From the NCBI RefSeq assembly GCF_036588685.1, contig NC_086375.1, positions 37,346,566 to 37,410,565 of the forward strand: 64,000 nt of DNA, written 5' to 3'. Position 1 is the stretch's first letter. Every line of letters starts with the position of its first letter. This document shows, in pieces, positions 1-9,984 of the stretch. Under the pieces are notes generated by a model. The model did not search any database, had not been told where the DNA came from, and worked only from the letters and a program-made list of their open reading frames with translations. The position numbers and the translations under genes were made by a program. This stretch comes from Mytilus trossulus (lineage: Eukaryota > Mollusca > Bivalvia > Mytilida > Mytilidae).

Positions 1-190
1 AATACAAAATTGAATACAATGAACACACAATAAGAACAATAAGCAAATAATACACACATTCTGGAAAGACCATTATAAAAAAAAACTTTTATAAAAGAAG
101 ATGCAATGATTTTTTTTGCAGGCGTGTAACATATCCTTGCATGTTCCTACAAAATGTCATAATTTTAATAAAACTAAAATATTTCACAGA
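1..190. other. AT-rich edge sequence, nothing recognised
   Basis: AT-rich sequence with homopolymer A and T runs before the first tandem array. No coding signal, splice site or repeat structure could be supported. Confidence 0.4.
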
Positions 191-192
191 TC

Positions 193-697
193 CGTTTTCG
201 CGTGTTTCTAGAGGTTTGGTTTCGTGTGTTTAAATACGTGCACAAGGCTCTCAATGTCGTTTTCACGTGTTCCTAAAGGCTAGGTCTCTAGTGTTTAAAC
301 ATGGGCAACAGGCTCTCAATGCCTATTTTACGTGTTCCTAAAGGTTTGGTCTCAAGTGTTTAAACACGGAGACTAGGCTCTCAATGCCGTTTTCAAGTGT
401 TCCTAGAGGCGTGGTCTCTAGTGTTTAAACACGGGCACCAGACTTTCAATGCCGTTTTCAAGTGTTCCTAGAGGCTAGGTCTCAAGTGTTTATTAACACG
501 GACATTAGGCTCTCAACGCCTATTTTACGTGTTCCTATAGGCTGGGTCTCTAGTGTTTAAACACGAAGACTAGACTCTCAATGCTGTTTTCATGTGTTCC
601 TAGAGGCTATGTCTCAAGTGTTTAAACACTTTGACTACGCTATCAATTCCTTTACAACGTGTTCCGTGAGGCTATAAAACTATCTTTCCGGCTATCA
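193..697. repeat. 65-bp tandem repeat array with alternating unit types
   Basis: Seven full units of about 65 bp and one decayed unit follow each other from 193. Each has a GTGTTCCTA block, a GTCTC block, a GTGTTTAAACAC block and ends near GGCTCTCAATGC. From the second unit on, the GTCTC block alternates strictly between GTCTCTAG and GTCTCAAG, so the real period may be a 130-bp dimer. One unit carries a 2-bp insertion and the last is degraded. Function unknown; it looks like a small satellite. Confidence 0.85.
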
Positions 698-707
698 ATC
701 AATAAAT

Positions 708-760
708 CAAGCAAGCAACCAACTAACCAACCAACCAACCAACAACTTACCAAGCAACCA
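708..760. repeat. AACC microsatellite with degenerate flanks
   Basis: A run of CAAGCAAGCAACC-type tetranucleotides leads into several exact AACC units and then decays. A second, shorter run of ATCA units follows around 780-800. Confidence 0.8.
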
Positions 761-829
761 ATTAAACAATCAATATATAAATCAATAAAAATCAATCAAT
801 CCTGTTTCAAAGTGGAAAGACCGTAATAA

Positions 830-1020
830 TTGTTTTTAAAACAATTGATTTATATTTATAATTGTTTTACAATTGATATTTCGGGGCCTTATATAGCAAA
901 CTATGCAGTATTGCCTTACTTATTGTTGAAGGCTGTACGGTGACCTAAAATTGTTAATGTCGATGTCTTTGGCCTATTGTGGGGAGTTATCTCAGTGGCA
1001 ATCATACCAAATCTTCTTTT
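830..1020 (+). repeat. Dispersed mussel-type repeat, copy 1
   Basis: This carries the ordered blocks of a family seen many times in the window: TCGGGGCCTTATATAG, TTGTTGAAGGCTGTACGG, GTGACCTA, then a 'cag tggcaatcataccaaatcttct' end. Related copies are near 2230-2530, 3460-3575, 3687-3820, 4240-4380 (minus), 6944-7316, 20238-20345 (minus), 29740-29897, 31985-32120 and 39668-39762 (minus). I remember this family as abundant in Mytilus genomes; the class (SINE-like or MITE-like) is uncertain. Confidence 0.75.
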
Positions 1021-1424
1021 TGTAAAATATCAACACTTTCAAAATAAACACTTTGTTGTAAATATGAAAAACTTATAATAAAAAATTAATGTCTCTGTAA
1101 ACTTTATGGAAAATTTTCTTTTATGTATTGGTCGACATGTGTAAAAACAGTTATTATGAATATCCCCTATTGAGAGGCCCCTGAAATACTGTTATTTCGA
1201 GGAATCGTTCTTGAAAGCCAGTGAAACACCAAATAACATTTGTTTTTTTAATTATTTAAAATGGCTGTGTGTTTGAAAAGTAAATATCTAAGAAAAACAA
1301 ATGAAAATACTACTGATATACCCCACCAAACGACATACATACAAGCTTACTTTTTTAATCAAATGTTCCCTCCTCCCTACCCTCACATGAAAAATACCCA
1401 ACATGTGCATGATTTGATTTGCAG

Positions 1425-1515
1425 CAAGCCAAGTTTACGAGCATATTCCATCTACGCCAGGGACTTACAACCTTACGACTTTTCAAGGCACTCCAGAGGG
1501 TTGCATCCTGTTCTG
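1425..1515. other. Possible exon, strand undecided
   Basis: A short, GC-richer block is open in several frames. On plus, a TTGATTTGCAG acceptor-like site follows an in-frame TGA at 1415-1417, and the frame is then open to about 1651. On minus, a TTTGCAG acceptor-like site opens a phase-1 frame (E-Q-D-A-T-L-W-S and onward) that would fit the phase left by the unknown minus-strand gene's exon 4. Neither reading matches a family I recognise. It could be the last exon of that gene, an exon of another gene, or chance. Confidence 0.25.
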
Positions 1516-2229
1516 CAAATCCTGTTCTGCTAAATTTAGATACATGTATTTATATAGCCAAAATGTAATAGTAGATGTTGAAATTCACATATACATATGT
1601 CGTATGAAGGTATACATTTATTTATTTTTTAACATAAAAACAGGTAATGCATAAGCATTTAAGCACAATAACAAGAAGAGTAAAATTTAGAAAGTAAAAA
1701 TACATACAAGTAACAAATTGCAAATTAAGTAAAATATTCAATATATAAACGTTAGTGATAAACAGAAAAAAGGTCAAGTAAATAGTTTAAAACTCATGAC
1801 TGTTGCCATTTTTGCAATTCATTGGTAATCCTGTAAAAAAGTAAAATAAAGTAAATGTAAAGTAACATTGTAATCATTGGCAATTAACAAAATGCATGCA
1901 TTATACACAATAATATGTAGTGCTAGATATGAAAACTTTATATGTCTTTAAATGGTGTGTCTCTCAATCTTTTTGGTTTTGTTCTCTGTTTCTGTGTATT
2001 GATCTCCTTGAATCTTTGAACGAGACCCACAATTTATTAACTTGGTAAAATTTTATTTGAAGTTCATGACCGTCAAATTTTAAAGAAAAAAAAACATATT
2101 TATTATAAGAGTTAATTATACTCGTTAATGTTTTTTTGTTGTGGGGATACAAAAATACCCATCCACTTCCACTTTGTATTTCTATTTGTATCCATCAGAT
2201 GAGTTCAGCATTTTCACATGATTTATATA

Positions 2230-2530
2230 ATATCTTCTTATGTTGTCCTGTTAAAGCTCTGTTATCCAGTTGTTGTTGTTTGTTGTCGTGTTACTCATAT
2301 GTTGTTTGTTCATTATTTTATACATAACTGATTAAGCCAGTAGTTTTCAGGTTGAATTGTTAAAACAATACATTTGTCATTTCGGTACCTTTTAAAGCTG
2401 ATTACGCGATATGGACTTGCTCATTGATAATGGTCAAACGGTGACCTACAGTTGTTAATTTTTGTGTGATTGGTCACTTGTGTATGGGGTAGTCGTCTCC
2501 TTTGTAATCATACCACATCTTCTTTTTTTT
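2230..2530 (+). repeat. Dispersed mussel-type repeat, long copy
   Basis: A longer version of the family, with the upstream blocks (GTTACTCATATGTTGTTTG, a TAAGCCAGTAGTTTTC block) before the ACGGTGACCTA block and the CATACCACATCTTCT end. It lies within or just beyond the 3' part of the unknown minus-strand gene. Confidence 0.75.
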
Positions 2531-2972
2531 TATAATGGCGTCAGATCTTTTAAAAGCTATCTACCTTTCAAATTCATAAACCTTGATGACTTTTCAAGAA
2601 TATTCCTGGCAAGGTTAATCTGGCGATGTAGGCACTCGGTTGTTTTGTTTATTTGTTCAGCTGTTGTAAATAAAAGCACAGATTTAAAGCTAATCATATA
2701 GAATAAAATTATAGACTAATCGTATTGACTTTTGAAGACATCAATTATATGATATACATATAGAACATTTCCATCAGTTTTCACAGCTATTGATAACTAT
2801 TTTACTTTTAAAAATTCGGCGAGATCATTAAGAAAAAATTCAAATTATTTACACAAAAGATTACACATTTAATATCATCATTTAAAAGGGAACCAAACAA
2901 AGGCACATTTTTCATTAAGTATACATGATATAATACTTTTAGGAAAGCAATGATGATAATACAAACACTTAC

Positions 2973-3218
2973 CAGCGTAGATCCCAGTTCGTTGTATATT
3001 CTTTACGGCAACGGTTTTATCTTGTTTCAGAAGGGCTTTGTTTAAAATTCGCAGTTTTTTGGCGTTCTCATTAAATGTTGTTTTCCAAATTTTAATTTCA
3101 TGTTCTAATCTATTTTCTGCGTAAAGTTTTTTGTCTTGTTTAATGAAATTTTGCTGCAAGTGATGAAGGATATCTTGCGTTCTGGTGGTTTTATTCTTTT
3201 GTAGTCGCCAAAGAAGAG
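2973..3218 (-). CDS. Unknown membrane protein, exon 4 (basic helical)
   Basis: A 246-bp exon between a CCTTTGTAG acceptor and a GCTG|GTAAGT donor, in phase with exon 3. The peptide is rich in K, Q, N and E with regularly spaced L and I, suggesting a coiled coil, and ends NIQRTGIYA. The long open frame and strong donor make this the best supported internal exon. Confidence 0.65.
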
Positions 3219-5339
3219 CTACAAAGGAGAGGATAAAACGATTGACAGAATATAGTTATGAAAATTTGACCCCCCCTCCACTAGTCTTTAGTAGTATTAA
3301 AAAACCTTACAGCTGTAATGGCGAGTAACTTAAAAAAATTATTTTTTTATGACGCACTCTTCAACTAAATATTTAATAAAACGTGTTTTTTTTCTAATAA
3401 TAAAACGAAAAGGCGACAGATAATTATATAACTTGGCATGCCCAAAAAGACAAATAGCTAACCATGGTTTTACTCATTGATAAAGGCATTACGGTGACCT
3501 ATAACTTCTTGAATAAACGTCATTTCGGTATATGGTGGATAGTTGTCTCACCAGTGGCAATCAGGCCATATTTATAATATCAGGTCAGTCTCGACTCCAA
3601 ATTTAAGTATTGTTTGTATAGAAAAAGGGTCTTCGCTAAAAAGTCTTCGTAAGTCAGTACTGAACTGTTTTTTCATCGAGATGGGCCCTTTATAGCTTGT
3701 TGTACTGTGTGGGCCAAGGCTCCGTGTTGAAGGCCGTACATTGACCTATAATGGTTGACTTTTTTAAAATTGTTATTTGGATGGAGAGTTGTCTCATTGC
3801 CACTCACACCACATCTTCCTATATCGATGTATAGCTATCATACATATCCAAGTTAACGATATGGACTGAGCTACAGGAAAAATCGTTACCATTACCGCCT
3901 ATGTAAAAACAATTAAAGATATTGACCCAACTGTTTTTTTTCATCGAGATGACCGTGGAGTCATACCAATGTATGGCTATCGCCTAATTTTCCATTATGC
4001 AAATTATTTTTTGGTTTTCAATCGATCTATGAAAACTATAGATCTGCGGACATTTTCTAGTGCAAAACAACATTCCTTATCGCTTGTTTCAAATTCATTT
4101 TTCCAATGGACACCCCTATAAATATTCATCCGATGTTCAGTACTTCAGTACTTTGGTTCTTCTTAACAGTTTAAGAAAAGATGGTAACACGCGCTTAACT
4201 TTTGTTAAATCTAAGAGGAAAATGTGTGAGACACAAACTGTACAATAAAAAAGATATTGTATGAGTTCCGATGAGTTTCACTAGAGACAAATTGACACAG
4301 AAATAAACAACTACAGTATAGATCACCGTACGGCCTTCAACAATGATCAAAACCAATGCTGCATATCCAGCTACAGTTATGTGTCTGTTTTGTATATGTT
4401 ACCTGATAACTTACCATTCATTTCATCATTACATCCATCAATTTGCCATTGTCCATGTTTATTAATATTGTGTAAAAGTCTCATTTCTGCAAATAAATCA
4501 AATTAAAACAACATCAAAATTATTGTATTTTGACAGGACTATGCGATATCTAAGACAGATATAGTTTTAAAAAAAAAGATAATACTCCGTAACCCCACGA
4601 CCCTGCATCGTAGTTTTTATTTAATTTAATGTTAGAATGTTGACATTTAGCCGAGAATTCCATGAACTTATAGAAATGTTAGTTTCCTTCTTTAACTTCG
4701 ATAGGGTATATAAACCTTTTCGACATATTTAATGTTTAAGCTTTGCCTTAGCGTGAAGAACGACAATAAAGTAGTTGTTCCATCTCTTAAGGTTTCATCA
4801 AGTGCATGTGTATCAATATTTTTGTTATTAAAACGCCACGTATACTTTCTTACAACTAAACAATCATAAAACTATATTCTAGCCATACAAACCTTTCAGT
4901 AACTTTGAATTTGTCAACTGTTCCTTTAAAAGGGCAAACATGAAGAAGGTGGCCAGAATAAAAAGCACATACTTCAGTTGTAGTTTGCCAATAATACTGA
5001 AGCTGTGAGAAAAGAAACAAAAAATGTTAAAAAAGAACATATTGATAATACACAAAGCAACACAAATGTATAATGTTTTGTTTTTCTTCAATCTTGGTTT
5101 TAAAACGCAATTACTAGTATTTATCAAGGAAATTTATCAAAAATCACCATTTATTTTGTAAGAAGTCTATGATTTTTTCACCATTTCCAAATACTTAAAA
5201 TTAGAAACTCTTACCTAAACAAATCCCAATTAATTATTGGACGATCCTTTACTTTGCTGTAATCTATCGGACGACAGACAATCAAATTTGAAAGCATCAA
5301 AATTATTACTGCAGCATACATCTTTCGAATTGGTGACAT
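2973..5339 (-). CDS. Unrecognised membrane protein gene, four exons, 3' end not found
   Basis: Four minus-strand exons join in phase (5339-5215, 5002-4893, 4486-4415, 3218-2973) with GT-AG borders, giving 184 residues before the open end. Residues 1-6 are polar and basic (MSPIRK). Residues 7-21 are hydrophobic, like a signal peptide ending near VCRP. A second hydrophobic stretch, about residues 53-69 (KYVLFILATFFMFALL), looks like a transmembrane helix. Exon 4 encodes a Lys/Glu/Gln-rich, probably helical segment. A secreted start, one membrane span and a basic, probably cytosolic tail is the simplest reading; a two-pass or type II arrangement is possible. I recognise no family. The final donor leaves phase 1, so more exons must lie to the left, but none was convincing. 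The gene is preceded by a TATA box. Confidence 0.65.
3460..3820 (+). repeat. Two dispersed mussel-type repeat copies inside intron 3 of the unknown gene
   Basis: Copy at 3460-3575 (ACTCATTGATAAAGGC, ACGGTGACCTATA, GTTGTCTC) and copy at 3687-3820 (GGGCCCTTTATAGC, GAAGGCCGTACATTGACC, CACACCACATCTTCC). They differ enough to be separate insertions. Confidence 0.7.
3835..3935. repeat. Dispersed repeat shared with 15531-15640
   Basis: The block ATCATACATATCCAAG, then ATATGGACTGAGC, then CCGCCTATG and AAACAATTA recurs in the same order near 15531-15640, with about 80% identity judged by eye. Confidence 0.7.
4240..4380 (-). repeat. Dispersed mussel-type repeat, minus copy
   Basis: Reverse orientation of the family: AAATTGACACAGAAAT, then ACAACTACAGTATAG, then TCACCGTACGGCCTTCAACA. 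Lies in intron 3 of the unknown gene. Confidence 0.7.
4415..4486 (-). CDS. Unknown membrane protein, exon 3
   Basis: A 72-bp exon between a TTATTTGCAG acceptor and an AATG|GTAAGT donor, in phase with exon 2. It contains HGQWQIDGCNDE. Short exons are easy to call by chance, but both splice sites and the phase fit. Confidence 0.6.
4893..5002 (-). CDS. Unknown membrane protein, exon 2 (transmembrane)
   Basis: A TTTCTCACAG acceptor and an AAAG|GTTTGT donor bound 110 bp that continue exon 1 in phase. It encodes a membrane-spanning hydrophobic helix followed by K-E-Q-L-T-N-S-K-L-L-K. Confidence 0.65.
5215..5339 (-). CDS. Unknown membrane protein, exon 1 (signal peptide)
   Basis: Starts at ATG 5339 and encodes 41 codons plus two bases, ending AG|GTAAGA. 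Contains MSPIRK followed by a strongly hydrophobic run (M-Y-A-A-V-I-I-L-M-L). A second ATG at residue 7 could also serve as the start. Confidence 0.65.
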
Positions 5340-5410
5340 CTTTAACGTTACTAAGATGGTAACGTTTACATCACAAACAATGCGCCGACAGCAACGCCAC
5401 CAACGTCAAA

Positions 5411-5418
5411 TATATATA
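5411..5418 (-). promoter_or_regulatory. TATA box of the unknown membrane gene
   Basis: On the minus strand the sequence reads GTATATATATTTGACG about 75 bp upstream of the ATG at 5339. This is a good TATA element at a distance that leaves a short 5' UTR of about 40-50 nt. Confidence 0.5.
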
Positions 5419-5600
5419 CTTCTTTTCTAAACTGTGGTATTTTGTGATTGTTGCTTTTTACGGTAAAAAAATAGCCAAATAGAAGAAGAAATAAATCGTG
5501 TAGCCATGAGTGTCCCATTTCCGTGGTTCAACTATAAAACCAATATGATTTATTGTTGGATATTCAATATAAATAAACGGAATATTCACAAAATGAAAAC

Positions 5601-5608
5601 TGACGTCA
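5601..5608. promoter_or_regulatory. Full CRE palindrome TGACGTCA
   Basis: A perfect cAMP-response-element octamer lies 260 bp upstream of the unknown gene's start codon. CREB/ATF binding is inferred from the motif only. Confidence 0.35.
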
Positions 5609-5659
5609 TGGCCTGAGAATAACTTGCTATGTTTCCGTGAATGATTACTCGTCATCTAT

Positions 5660-6710
5660 TTATATACATGCAGAGCACATACGGTAACTGTTATCATAAA
5701 TTACCGAAAGAGTCTTAAGTAACATGCATTAAACTAGCTGAAACTCATAGTTCAAAGTTACATCATGAAATATTGGCTACTGGACATTGAGCACACACAC
5801 ATTAATTGATTTGTTTTGATAATTGGTTTCGAAAATATCTGCAAAAACACTTGCGTTATTCAATTACTAAATACAGGGATGGAACACACAATTAAAAAGG
5901 AAGTAATTTAGTAGGAATAAAAAGAAGTTTAAAATGAAATCAATGATACACCAATAAAAAAAATACATCTACAGGTCAAAACAGTTCTTTGTCTTAGGTT
6001 AACAAAATGAATTTTCATTTCACCTTTTTCTTCATGAGACATTTTGATTTAGTATACTGCACGTAAAAATGCCAGATTTTGATTGGCTAATACGAGGGAA
6101 ACAATTTACTCTATCACATGGCTGAGCTGGAGACAATTTTGATTTTAATGATCTTTAATGCAACCCTTTCGTCCCGAACACTCAAAAATCGATAATTTAA
6201 AGGACCACGAATTGAACTGACATCAAGTAATTAAAGACAATGCTCAAGTTCAACGTTTTGGTTGATTTCATTATTTGACTGTCAAAATAAAAAAAAAATG
6301 AAACATCTTGCCTCGCCTCTGTTTATTTTTCTAATATCCGTGACTTCAATGTGAAAGATTTAAAAGAGCAAAGAATGGTTGGCTTGGAATGAGAATAGTG
6401 TGACTGTAACCTTGCGAACTAGCACATTCAAAAATTAGGATTTGTGTGTCAATAAAGTACAAAGCAGGATTCATCAATCCAGAAACTAAAAAAAAACTTT
6501 TATTGGTAGCTTTTCCACCAAGCATAAAATTTATGTAAACTAGCAGAAACTGTTTGGTCTTTCAGAATAATGTATTCAAGCAGTGATTTGTCTTACTGTG
6601 GACTCTCATCTTGTGACCTAGCTCATAATTTTGTTGTTGTCTCAGTTTGTTAGTCAAGTACATAAATTTTTTATTGATATTATCGATAGCTATTCTATAC
6701 TAGTATATGC
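5660..6710. other. Intergenic sequence, nothing recognised
   Basis: AT-rich sequence between the unknown gene's promoter and the repeat cluster starting at 6715. I see no exon, RNA gene or clear repeat structure. Confidence 0.4.
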
Positions 6711-6714
6711 ATGT

Positions 6715-6835
6715 ATCCGGGTGCGGGAATTTCTCGCTACATTGAAGACCTGTTGGTGACCTTCTGCTGTTGTTTTTTTCTATGGTCAGGTTGTTGTTTC
6801 TTTGACACATTCCCCATTTCAATTTTTAATTTTAT
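6715..6835 (-). repeat. Dispersed 'GGGGAATGTGTCAAAG' family, copy 1
   Basis: Read on minus: a GGGGAATGTGTCAAAG block, an AACAGCAGAAGGTCACC block, a CTTCAATGTAGCGAG block and a CCCGCACCCGG end. Copies are also at 56776-56906 (plus) and, partial, at 34508-34548 (plus). Confidence 0.75.
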
Positions 6836-6943
6836 GTAGTATTTGTGACTGGACATACATACGTCATTAAGCAGGTAATACAATTACACTAAATTTTAGA
6901 TAATCCTGTACCACAAATCCTTTTTTATTGTGTGTATTGAAGA

Positions 6944-7316
6944 TCATTGAATGCAGGAGATTTCCTGGTCTATAGTTGCACCAATTTACTACCATTGGAG
7001 AAGGTTAAGCACTGGCCCTCAAACATGTGTAACCCTGCCACATTATATATATACCTGTACCATGACAGATGCCTGTAATTCAGTAGAAGTAGTTTGTTGC
7101 TGTATATCATATTTGTTTTCCTTCATTGTTTTTGAACATTAATCAGTCTGTTTGTATTTTCGTCACATTTACACTTCTATGCCTTTAAAGCAGACTGTGT
7201 GGTATGGTTTTGATCATTGTTGAAGGTCATACAGCGACCTATATTTGTTATCTCTACGTCATTAAGTCTCTGGTTGATCTAGTTGTCTCCTTGACAATAG
7301 TACCAAATCTACTATT
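6944..7316 (+). repeat. Long copy of the main dispersed mussel-type repeat
   Basis: Contains CTCAAACATGTGTAACCC, GCCTGTAATTCAGT, GTTTGTTGCTGTATATCAT, then TTGTTGAAGGTCATAC and a degenerate ATACCAAATCTACT end. It is the fullest copy in the window and shows that the short copies are truncations of a longer unit. Confidence 0.75.
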
Positions 7317-7599
7317 TTCATATAATTTTGAAAGTTGTCATAATATGTTGAAACCTTATTTAAAATATTTGCCACTGGACATTAAGCAACAAACAATCAA
7401 TCAAACACAGTTCACAATGCATTATCTAAGGATCACTCAGGTTATTTGGTTGAAGTTACATGACATTTTAAAAGATAAGCTAGAGACCCTTTCTTCGAAT
7501 TTGAGGTAACTTACACAACGTCTTCAAAGGGGCATATCAGCCGCAGGTACCCTAATTTTCTATCTTATTCAACCAGAGCTAATTTTACAGGTAAACTCC

Positions 7600-7850
7600 C
7601 TTGGTGTACCACCTTATTCAACTAGAAACTTCAACCAGCTTGATATATGAGAGAGGGTTAGCGCTATAGAACCAGGTTTAATCCACCATTTTCTACATTT
7701 GAAAATGCCTGTACCAAGTCAGGAATATGACAGTTCTTGTCTATTCGTTTTTGATGGGTTTTGTTATTTGATTTTGCCATATGATTATGGACTTTCCGTA
7801 TTGATTTTCCTCTGAGTTCAGTATTTTTGTGATTTTACTTTTTTCTACAT
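7600..7850 (+). repeat. Dispersed repeat, probably retroelement non-coding tail
   Basis: Recognised from memory as a widespread mussel repeat: GAGAGAGGGTTAGCGCTATA, GTACCAAGTCAGGAATATGA, GATTATGGACTTTCCG and TTCCTCTGAGTTCAGTA in order. The link to a retroelement is inference, as no reverse-transcriptase frame is next to it. Confidence 0.6.
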
Positions 7851-8227
7851 TGCACTGTTTACTGTTAAGATTGAATAGAACTATTTATTTTTAGCATTAT
7901 CCAGTATGGTGTCCTAAAAGGGCATTTTAGTTGTAGACTACTCAATAATGACGTACTGATATTTTTACATTAACCAAGATGAAAGGAGTTTATCTAAGGA
8001 TTTAACAATAAAACTTAAATAACAATGATTTAAATTAACACAAATATATACATACATTAAAAATATTTTGAACCATTCAAAATAATTTTCTGAACATCGA
8101 ACTGATAAAAGACAGGCAGATAGGCAGGACTAGATTATCTTTTGTTAAATAAGTTGTGGTATTTTCTGTTACTATGGAGATGTGGTTGTGGTGGCAGACT
8201 GTTGTTGACTGTTTTGATTCAAGATCT

Positions 8228-8330
8228 AGATTGATTGATTGATATTTGGTCTTCAACGCCACGGTCAGCGCTATTTGCTATACTGTGAGGTGCCTTTTTT
8301 TGTGGGAAAGAAGCCAGATAGCCCAACCTT
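8228..8330 (-). repeat. SINE fragment (tail part)
   Basis: The sequence GATTGATTGATATTTGG followed by CTTCAACGCCACGG, CAGCGCTATTTGCTATA and a GAAAGAAGCC block matches the tail half of the tRNA-derived SINE that is fuller at 43511-43735 and 59336-59575. The tRNA-like head is missing. Confidence 0.6.
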
Positions 8331-8564
8331 ATGCCATTTAATCCATATTTAGAAATTTATATATTCTATGAAGACTTGTATATTGCTGAATATTGTGTTT
8401 TTACCTATTTTTTTGATTTTTTTTAAAGTTGGGTTGCTGTTTCATTCAAATACACTCCACACTGTGTGTTGGTGGTTTGTCCATAGGATTGTTCACGCAT
8501 CTAGTGTGGTAAGAACCATATGTTTTTACCACCGCTGGCTAGCCTGCTTTTGCAGGTGAAGAGA

Positions 8565-9075
8565 AAACTGATTGAGTAAGTCTTTTTGCCAGTACATAGC
8601 CTCTGCATTATTCAAGACTTCTACAATGCCTCCTCACGACAGCACATGAAAACTAGGGTGTAGCATCCTAGGCATTATTGTAGAGGATCTCCGAGCAGCA
8701 AGGGCCCCAGATATGCTGTGTGTAGGTCCACCGGCGTGTGGACATGCCCTAACACTCACCAACCTTGCCCCAGCTATGGCTGAATAGTCAGTCAGATGAA
8801 GATCATAGCTCTATTAAAGCATTTCTTTTAAGCGAAAGAAAACTTGATACAAAACCAATGGCAAGATGGGAGTCATAAGCTTTGGCTAGGGACTCATCTA
8901 GAGGAAGGAAACCTTGATGAATAAATCCCTAGCCCTCCTGGTATGGTGGTTGTGCACTGAGCTAGCAACTCAGCCACAGAAAGAAACTTATGCTACATAA
9001 ACAGAAATAAGTTTTCCCTTGTTGATGACTTATGTGTTCAAGAACATGTTGATGATTAAGTAAGTAAGTACACTC
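8565..9075 (+). mobile_element. Retroelement-like fragment ending in AAGT repeats
   Basis: A block of clearly higher GC than its surroundings, with GGTCCACCGGCGTGTGG, CTCACCAACCTTGCCCC, GCTAGGGACTCATCTAG and GTGCACTGAGCTAGCAACTC, ending in TTAAGTAAGTAAGTA. A GATTGAGTAAG block lies at the left end. The composition and simple-repeat end suggest a LINE or SINE non-coding part, for example a 5' leader or 3' tail. No protein-coding frame is visible, so the class is a guess. Confidence 0.45.
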
Positions 9076-9079
9076 CACA

Positions 9080-9980
9080 CTACCATTTATTTAGTGAATT
9101 GATATTGTGAATATAAATTTCCTTCCATCTTGAATTTTCAGCTTTATGCCAATATTCAATTCAGCTGTAATAGCACACGTGCCATAATAATAAAATAGGA
9201 CACGCTATTTTGATTCTGTTTATTCACTAAATATATGATCACATTATTGTACATGATTGTTTGTAAAAAAATACAAATACATTTCAAACATTTTTTTAAT
9301 ACCCTCTTAAAAAAATCTGAAAACTGGATATTCTATTTCTAAGAATGCTTATATTCATTACATACAAGTTTCTAATAATTTTTTTTAGAAAGGCACTTTT
9401 ATGTTGTCTTTGTAGATTGTTTGATTAAACTGATTACATACTTTGTATGCACGGTATGAAAAATAATGATAAATGATCCTTTCTGTGATAACCTGGTACC
9501 ATTTAGAAAGAAAAAGTATTTTTAGTGTTTATGTTTATAGTGTAGGCAAGGATTCAGACCTGTTTTCAATATTATTTTGCAATATAGAGGATATACCTTG
9601 ACACAATTTTTAACCATATATTTATCTAAATATTTCCAAAGGAATAATAACAATACCATAAAATGTGGCTTAACTACTCAAAATGAAACTGCAGTTTCAC
9701 AAAACATTGTAACAAATAAATACAGTTGTAAAAATATGTAATAACAATATAAACTTCAAAAATTTCCAAACTTAAATTTCTAAATCAGTATTAATACATA
9801 TCTTTGAATTCCCTCTCATAAACAGAATTCATTAAAAATTCAACAAGTATAACTTTACCCTTTTTAACATCAAATATGTAATAAAAGATGCATTATAATA
9901 TGCCCCTTTTCTTTATCAACTTTGCATTTATTATTCATACAAATAATAGGCTAAAATGTATTAAAAAACTAAACTTATCA
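9080..9980. other. Intergenic AT-rich sequence, nothing recognised
   Basis: More than 70% A/T by eye, with no open frame, splice-flanked exon or repeat that I could pair with another copy. Confidence 0.35.
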
Positions 9981-9984
9981 TTCT

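Noticed and set aside
1964..2152. 62-codon minus frame as a further exon of the unknown gene
   Set aside because: The peptide looks partly plausible, but no acceptor with a pyrimidine tract joins in the required phase. It overlaps repeat-like sequence.
5458..5655. 65-codon open frame on minus upstream of the unknown gene
   Set aside because: Low-complexity, Phe/Tyr/Ile-rich end, no splice or promoter support, and it lies in the putative promoter region.
7204..7509. 101-codon plus frame
   Set aside because: Its left third lies inside a dispersed repeat copy, and the rest shows no family or splice support.
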